A DNA stretch of 64,000 bases, from positions 1 through 64,000 of the forward strand of contig CAIQKV010000096.1 in assembly GCA_903872505.1 (NCBI GenBank), written 5' to 3'. This DNA comes from an uncultured Opitutia bacterium. Lineage in GTDB: Bacteria > Verrucomicrobiota > Verrucomicrobiia > Opitutales > Opitutaceae. Shown here piece after piece: positions 59,646-64,000 of this stretch. A program made the translations under genes and the position numbers. How positions within the stretch are numbered: position 1 is the stretch's first letter; every line of letters starts with the position of its first letter. Under the pieces are notes generated by a model. The model was not told the DNA's origin and made no database searches. It worked only from the letters and a program-made list of their open reading frames with translations.

Positions 59646-60032
59646 GTGAAATATTTCTTATTCAAGGTTGCGAAAGCCAAGTCTGACTCCAAGCGCAACC
59701 GTCTCACCAAGATGGTTCAGAGTTCGGTCATCTGGGTATTGGAGTCCCTCCCAATCCCTCAGGCTAATCCATATTGGAAGAATAGATATGAGGCTGCAGA
59801 AAATTGGTGGATTGAAGCGGATGCAGAAGGGCTACCTATTCGCGAAATAGGATTTACTGTAGATAATCGCCCAATCGTTATTGGTCCGCTTAGCCGAAAC
59901 ATGGGATTCATCATCGATTCGAATGTTACCTTTGAGCAGTTTCAGAACGACGAGAGTATTGAGCGAGAATTCGAACGCGTCTGGAACGAAGTGAAGCAAG
60001 AGATGCTTGCTGAAAATCCTCTGCCCCCATGA
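59646..60032 (+). CDS. Small protein of unknown function, compositionally foreign
   Basis: A 128-residue acidic protein of no recognised family. Its composition is clearly A+T-richer than its neighbours, and it interrupts the thiolase/synthetase pair. The initiation codon is GTG directly after the thiolase TAA, with a weak GGAAC about ten bases upstream, so translation probably depends on reinitiation. The protein contains conserved-looking aromatic and charged blocks (YWKNRYEAAENWWIEADAEG, PIREIGFTVDNRPIVIGP) and a helical C-terminus (EREFERVWNEVKQEM). The WWIEAD-x-x-G-x-P-x-R-E-I pattern resembles immunity-protein-like cassette families, a low-confidence guess. Confidence 0.8.
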   Translation: MKYFLFKVAKAKSDSKRNRLTKMVQSSVIWVLESLPIPQANPYWKNRYEAAENWWIEADAEGLPIREIGFTVDNRPIVIGPLSRNMGFIIDSNVTFEQFQNDESIEREFERVWNEVKQEMLAENPLPP

Positions 60033-60050
60033 GCAAAATCTGCCCCCATG
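60013..60050. repeat. Short near-duplicate at the end of the insert
   Basis: AAAATC followed by CTCTGCCCCCATG (60013-60031) and AAAATC followed by TGCCCCCATG (60035-60050) are near-identical and lie only four bases apart, exactly where the low-G+C gene ends and the thiolase remnant begins. They may mark the right-hand junction or a local slippage event. Confidence 0.5.
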
Positions 60051-60097
60051 CCAGGGCAGCCTTCGACGGGTTACTCTATGGCTGCATTACTTTCGCT

Positions 60098-60151
60098 GCC
60101 ATTTGCGTCGACGGCCATGAGGGCTTGGCGGACTGCGTGAAATTGATATGA
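60098..60151 (+). pseudogene. Remnant 3' end of a thiolase gene
   Basis: This stretch encodes AAICVDGHEGLADCVKLI and a TGA. The intact thiolase ends AAICIGGGEGLAVCVELI with TAA, so 13 of 18 residues are the same and the DNA matches at roughly three quarters of positions. The remnant's TGA overlaps the start of the acyl-CoA synthetase as ATGA (60148-60151), a typical operon junction, so it is probably the original end of the thiolase gene before the insertion. Similarity fades upstream of about 60080. Confidence 0.75.
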
Positions 60152-62067
60152 GCTCTGTGGCAGAATTCATCTGGCGCCCCGAGGATCACGCGTGGACCCG
60201 CGATTCGCACCTGGCGCAGTTCATGGCGCGGCACGGGTTCGCCACCCAGGAGGAGTTGCACGCCGCGTCGGTGCGCGACACCGCGTGGTTTTGGGACGCC
60301 GCGATGAAGGACATGGGTGTCGAGTGGACCCGGCCCTACACGTCGGTGAAGGATGAGTCGCGGGGCTTCCCGTGGACGCGGTGGTTTGGCGGCGGGCAGG
60401 TCAACGTCGCCCACAACTGCGTCGACCGCCACGTGCGCGACGGGCACGGGGACGAGACGGCGCTCTTCTACGAGTCCGATTCCGGCCGGGTGGGGGAGTC
60501 GTGCCGCGTGACGTTCGCCGAGCTGGCCACCCTCGTTAACCGCTGCGCCGGCGCGCTGCGGGCCGCGGGCGTGCAGGCGGGCGACAGCGTCGGGCTCTAC
60601 GCGCCGATGCAGGTGCCGACGGTGGTGGTGCTGTTCGCGACGATGAAGCTCGGCGCGCGCTTCGTCCCGATCTTCTGCGGCTACGGCGAGGAGGCGCTGC
60701 GCGAGCGACTCGCCTCCTGCGAGGCGAAACTGCTGTTTGCGTGCGGCACGCTCACCCGCCGGGGCAAGCCGACCGACACCGCCGCCATTGCCCGTGCCGC
60801 CGCCGCGAAGGTCCCGTCGCTCACCCGCACGGTGTGGACTGACACGGGTGACTGGGACGCGTTTCTCGCTGCCGGCTCGCCGGTCACCGACTGCCAGCCG
60901 ACCGCCGCCGAAGACGCGTGCCTGATCATCTACACGAGCGGCACGACCGGCCGGCCGAAGGGCACCGTGCACACCCACGCGGGCTGCCTCGCGCAGATGG
61001 GCAAGGAGCTCCGGTACGCCTTCAACGTCCGGCCGGGCGAGCCGTTTTTCTGGGTCACCGACATCGGCTGGATGATGGGTCCGTGGGAAATCATCGGCTG
61101 CCTGCTGTACCGCACGCCCGTTGTGCTGTTCGACGGGGCGCCCAACTTTCCGACCAGCGACCGCATCTGGGAAATCTGCGAAAAACTGGGCGTCGTCACG
61201 CTCGGCTGCTCGCCGACGCTCATCCGGCTCCTCATGCGCGCCACCGACGGCCGCGGCCCGGCCGGCCACGACCTCGCCCGGTTGCGGGTGCTCGCCTCGA
61301 CGGGGGAGCCGTGGGACGAGACCTCGTACCGCTGGTATTTCGAGCACGCCGGCGGCGGCCGCTGCCCGGTGATCAATATTTCGGGCGGCACCGAGATCGT
61401 CGGCTGCCTCCTTTCCGCCACGCCGCTCACGCCGCTGCGGCCCTGCTCGCTGGGCCGCGCCGCGCTCGGGATGGACGTGGACGTGTTCACCGAGGAGGGC
61501 CGGCCGGCGCCGCGCGGCACGGTCGGCCATCTCGTGTGCAAGCAACCCTCGCCGTCGATGACGAAGAGCTTCCTCCACGACGACGCGCGCTACCTCGAGA
61601 CATACTTCAGCCAGTTTCCCAACGTGTGGTATCACGGGGACTGGGCGCGGCAGGACGAGGACGGCACGTGGTTCGTGCTCGGGCGCAGCGACGACACGAT
61701 CAAGGTCGCGGGCAAGCGCGTCGGCCCCGCCGAGGTCGAGGGCGTGCTGACCGCGCACCCGGCCGTGAGCGAGGCGGCGACGATCGGCGCGCCGGACGAG
61801 TTGAAGGGGCAGGTGCTGGTCTGCTTCGTGGTGCTCAAGCCCGGCCGGGCGGCGACGCCGGCCGAGCTCGTCGCCCATGTGGCCGCCCAGATGGGCAAGC
61901 CGCTCGCGCCAAAGGCCGTCCACCTGGTTGCCGCGCTGCCGAAGACCCGCAGCGGCAAGATCCTCCGCGGCACCATCCTGCGCGTCTACACCGGGTCGCC
62001 CGCCGGGGACCTGACGAGCGTGGACAATCCCGCCGCGCTCGAGGCGATCCGGGCCCTGCCGCGGTAG
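60148..62067 (+). CDS. AMP-forming acyl-CoA synthetase (acetyl-/acetoacetyl-CoA-like)
   Basis: A 639-residue member of the acyl-adenylate enzyme family. It forms an acyl-AMP and then the CoA thioester. Motifs include IIYTSGTTGRPKGTVHTHAG (A3), the A5 region INISGGTEIVG, WYHGDWARQDEDGTWFVLGRSDDTIKVAGKRVGPAEVE (A7-A8) and PKTRSGKILRGTI with the A10 lysine. It has the extended N-terminus and W-x-D-I-G-W-M motif of the acetyl-/acetoacetyl-CoA synthetase group. The ATG overlaps the stop of the thiolase remnant. Together with thiolase and the 2-oxoacid oxidoreductase it suggests handling of acetyl- or acetoacetyl-CoA. Confidence 0.9.
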   Translation: MSSVAEFIWRPEDHAWTRDSHLAQFMARHGFATQEELHAASVRDTAWFWDAAMKDMGVEWTRPYTSVKDESRGFPWTRWFGGGQVNVAHNCVDRHVRDGHGDETALFYESDSGRVGESCRVTFAELATLVNRCAGALRAAGVQAGDSVGLYAPMQVPTVVVLFATMKLGARFVPIFCGYGEEALRERLASCEAKLLFACGTLTRRGKPTDTAAIARAAAAKVPSLTRTVWTDTGDWDAFLAAGSPVTDCQPTAAEDACLIIYTSGTTGRPKGTVHTHAGCLAQMGKELRYAFNVRPGEPFFWVTDIGWMMGPWEIIGCLLYRTPVVLFDGAPNFPTSDRIWEICEKLGVVTLGCSPTLIRLLMRATDGRGPAGHDLARLRVLASTGEPWDETSYRWYFEHAGGGRCPVINISGGTEIVGCLLSATPLTPLRPCSLGRAALGMDVDVFTEEGRPAPRGTVGHLVCKQPSPSMTKSFLHDDARYLETYFSQFPNVWYHGDWARQDEDGTWFVLGRSDDTIKVAGKRVGPAEVEGVLTAHPAVSEAATIGAPDELKGQVLVCFVVLKPGRAATPAELVAHVAAQMGKPLAPKAVHLVAALPKTRSGKILRGTILRVYTGSPAGDLTSVDNPAALEAIRALPR

Positions 62068-62090
62068 CGCCAGGCCAGTCGCCCGCAACC

Positions 62091-62106
62091 TACGCCATTT
62101 GGCGTA
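62091..62106. promoter_or_regulatory. Inverted repeat TACGCC-N4-GGCGTA upstream of the oxidoreductase operon
   Basis: A perfect 6-bp inverted repeat around ATTT lies in the 142-base gap before the oxidoreductase genes. A second, wider pair, CTGCGCA (62124-62130) and TGCGCAG (62146-62152), follows. No T-run is present, so regulatory operators are more likely than a terminator. Confidence 0.4.
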
Positions 62107-62209
62107 AATGTCGGGCCCAAGTCCTGCGCAATCTCCGCCAAGACATGCGCAGTTCCGCGCCGGGGTTGGGTTATCATGGAGCCAGTCAACCCCGGTCCGG
62201 TTTCCCGCC

Positions 62210-63616
62210 ATGCCCGCCCTCCTCCGCCCCAAGCCCTTCCTTGATCCGCAGTACTGCAAGGGCTGCCTGCGCTGCATCGAGGCCTGCCCGCGCGATTGCA
62301 TCACCCCGGGCGACGCCATCAATCCCGCCACCGGCCTCGTGCCGGTCGAGCTGAACCTGGAAAACTGCAACGGCTGCGCGCTCTGCCTGCAGGCCTGCCC
62401 CGAGCCCTACGGCCTGCGGCTCGAGACGGACCGGCCCGGCCCCGAGGGCGACTTCGTGCTGGAGGACCCGGCCAAGCTGTTCGGCGAAAAATGCGTGCCC
62501 AACCATTCCGAGGGCGACCTGCCCGACGACCGCATCGCGCTCCCGGCCTGCGAGCCGATGGTGCTCAAGGGCACCTACGCGTCCGCGATCGGCGCGCTGC
62601 TCGCCGGCTGCCGGCATGTCTTCGGCTATCCCATCACCCCCAGCACCGAGGGCGCCGAGCTCATGGCCCGGATCCTGCCCAAGCTCAACGGCGCGTTCGT
62701 CCAGGCCGTCAGCGAGGTCGCCGCGGTCAACATGATGTACGGCGCCGGCGGCGCCGGGCTGCCCTGCATGACCTTCACCAGCAGCCCCGGCTTCAGCCTT
62801 ATGTTGGAGGGCATCAGCTACATGATCGGCGCGGAGGTGCCGGGCGTCTTCGTCAACATCATGCGCGGCGGCCCGGGGCTCGGCAACATCGCCCCCGAGC
62901 AGGCCGACATCAAGCTGGCCTGCCGCGGCCTCGGCCACGGCAACACCCGCGCCATCGTCCTCGCCCCGAGCACGCCGCAGGAGATGCTCGACCTCACCTC
63001 CGAGGCGTTTGCGCTCTCCTTCCGCTACCGCAACCCCGTCGTGGTCCTCGGCGACGGCTACCTCGGCCAGATGACCGGCACCGTGCGACTGCCCGCGGCC
63101 ATGGTGCGGCCCGGCCTCCCCGCCTGGGCCGTCTGGGGCGACCGCGCCCACCGCCACAATCTGATCAGTTCCATCGCCCTCGCCGAGGATGACCTCGAGG
63201 CGCACAACGAGCACCTCAACCGCAAGTATGCCGTCATCGCCGCCTGCGAGCAGCGCGTGGACTGCCACCTCTGCCGCGATGCCGAGGTGCTGGTCATCGC
63301 CTGCAACACCCCCGCCCGCATGGCCAAGGGCGCCGTCGAGGACGCCCGCGCGCAGGGCGTGAAGGCCGGGCTCTTCCGGCCCATCACGCTGTGGCCGTTC
63401 CCCATCGACGCCCTCGCGGAGATCATGCCCGGCGTGCGCCGCATCGTCGTGGTCGAGGCCGGCCCCGGCCAGCTGGAGGACGAGCTGCGGCTCGCGCTCA
63501 GCCATGCGGGGATCGCGCCGCCGCCCATCGACCACGTGCGGCGTTGCGGCGGCAACCTGCCGCAGCAGGCCGAGATCCTGGCGGGAATTCTCGAACCCGA
63601 GGAGGTGCTGTCATGA
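62210..63616 (+). CDS. 2-oxoacid:ferredoxin oxidoreductase subunit with fused ferredoxin domain
   Basis: A 468-residue protein joining a two-cluster ferredoxin domain to an alpha-type oxidoreductase subunit. Residues 8-75 carry [15 protein letters not shown] and [14 protein letters not shown], i.e. two 4Fe-4S clusters. The rest has the alpha-subunit core: [70 protein letters not shown] and the C-terminal [21 protein letters not shown]. Such enzymes oxidise pyruvate, 2-oxoglutarate or branched-chain 2-oxoacids. Which one is unclear. No gamma domain is seen here. The start follows a 142-base gap. The stop overlaps the next gene's ATG (63613-63616). Confidence 0.88.
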   Translation: MPALLRPKPFLDPQYCKGCLRCIEACPRDCITPGDAINPATGLVPVELNLENCNGCALCLQACPEPYGLRLETDRPGPEGDFVLEDPAKLFGEKCVPNHSEGDLPDDRIALPACEPMVLKGTYASAIGALLAGCRHVFGYPITPSTEGAELMARILPKLNGAFVQAVSEVAAVNMMYGAGGAGLPCMTFTSSPGFSLMLEGISYMIGAEVPGVFVNIMRGGPGLGNIAPEQADIKLACRGLGHGNTRAIVLAPSTPQEMLDLTSEAFALSFRYRNPVVVLGDGYLGQMTGTVRLPAAMVRPGLPAWAVWGDRAHRHNLISSIALAEDDLEAHNEHLNRKYAVIAACEQRVDCHLCRDAEVLVIACNTPARMAKGAVEDARAQGVKAGLFRPITLWPFPIDALAEIMPGVRRIVVVEAGPGQLEDELRLALSHAGIAPPPIDHVRRCGGNLPQQAEILAGILEPEEVLS

Positions 63617-64000
63617 GCGCCGCGTTTTACGACCACTTCAGCCGCCACAGCCACGGCGAGGGCCTCAAGGCCCACAGCACGCACTACTGCCCCGGCTGCG
63701 GTCACGGCGTCGCGCACCGCGACCTGGCGGCCGCGATCGACGAGCTCGGCATCCAGGACCGCACCGTGCTCATCAGCCCGGTCGGCTGCGCCGTGTTCGC
63801 CCACTATTACTTCGACGTCGGCAACTCGCAGGCCGCGCACGGCCGCGCCCCCGCGGTGGCGCTCGGCCACAAGCTCGCGCATCCCGAGGCCATCGTGATC
63901 AGCTACCAGGGCGACGGCGACCTCGCGTCGATCGGCCTCGCCGAGACCATCTCAATCGCGCAGATGGGCCTGCCCCTCACCGTCATCTTCATCAACAACG
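63613..64000 (+). CDS. 2-oxoacid:ferredoxin oxidoreductase, beta subunit (3' end outside window)
   Basis: The first 129 codons of a thiamine-diphosphate-binding beta subunit. [27 protein letters not shown] carries the conserved [25 protein letters not shown] is the second core block, and the TPP/Mg motif starts with [19 protein letters not shown]. It pairs with the upstream alpha-plus-ferredoxin protein, whose stop its ATG overlaps (ATGA). The gene runs off the right edge. A gamma subunit gene is expected just beyond it if the enzyme is of the three- or four-subunit type. Confidence 0.95.
   Translation, partial: MSAAFYDHFSRHSHGEGLKAHSTHYCPGCGHGVAHRDLAAAIDELGIQDRTVLISPVGCAVFAHYYFDVGNSQAAHGRAPAVALGHKLAHPEAIVISYQGDGDLASIGLAETISIAQMGLPLTVIFINN

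Noticed and set aside
60076..62370. A 764-codon minus-strand open frame opposite the acyl-CoA synthetase
   Set aside because: The synthetase has all expected adenylation motifs on the plus strand. The antisense frame has no recognisable fold.

Overview
The window is a gene-dense, high-G+C stretch (about two thirds G+C by eye) of a bacterial chromosome. No gap between genes exceeds 300 bases, and I saw no rRNA, tRNA, CRISPR array, transposase or integrase. A stand-alone SWIB/MDM2-domain protein, frequent absence of a clear Shine-Dalgarno sequence, many small lipoproteins and the overall gene mix suggest a verrucomicrobial organism, probably of the Opitutaceae. That placement is inferred from gene content, not from a phylogenetic marker.

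Layout. 1-6.6 kb: end of a DEAD-box helicase, a uracil-DNA glycosylase, a secreted FKBP isomerase, a beta-propeller/phosphoesterase fusion, a RarD-like permease with a lipoprotein, and a membrane-anchored proline-rich protein. 6.6-16 kb: a GH78-like rhamnosidase, MarC, DusB, a small HTH protein between two copies of a 17-bp palindrome, a compositionally distinct gene for a repeat protein, a MalY/PatB-type aminotransferase and small envelope genes. 16-31 kb: TerC, MscS, an HlyD-ABC efflux operon, a magnesium transport locus (MgtA plus an EIIA-like protein, divergent from MgtE), a heterodimeric-type ABC exporter pair and the SWIB gene. 31-43.6 kb: a hybrid histidine kinase with an 11-bp tandem-repeat frameshift, three EamA permeases, a cytochrome c, a long low-complexity exported protein, DsbD, and a PhyH-type dioxygenase.

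43.7-51 kb is a denitrification/nitrosative-stress island: a Dnr/Fnr-type regulator, divergent RIC (ScdA/YtfE), and a six-gene operon nirK-SUMF1-SCO1-porin-DUF2249-cupin, followed upstream by a YwiC-like gene. Three TTGAY-N4-GTCAA operators lie at the RIC, nirK and YwiC promoters, each with a -10-like hexamer centred 32 bp downstream, the spacing expected for class II Fnr-family activation. 51-57.7 kb holds an MFS transporter, an outer-membrane protein, a YncE-like propeller, a kinase/response-regulator pair and a LuxR-type regulator. 57.8-64 kb is an acyl-CoA operon: flavin reductase, thiolase, an AMP-forming acyl-CoA synthetase and the first subunits of a 2-oxoacid:ferredoxin oxidoreductase, cut by the window edge.

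The most unusual signal is a repeated architecture at two distant places (11.4-13.0 kb and 59.6-60.15 kb). In each, a lower-G+C gene of unknown function sits directly after a complete metabolic gene, and a second, partial copy of that gene's 3' end lies on the far side of the insert. A second signal is the dispersed palindrome ATAACC-N5-GGTTAT, found three times, twice flanking the small HTH gene.
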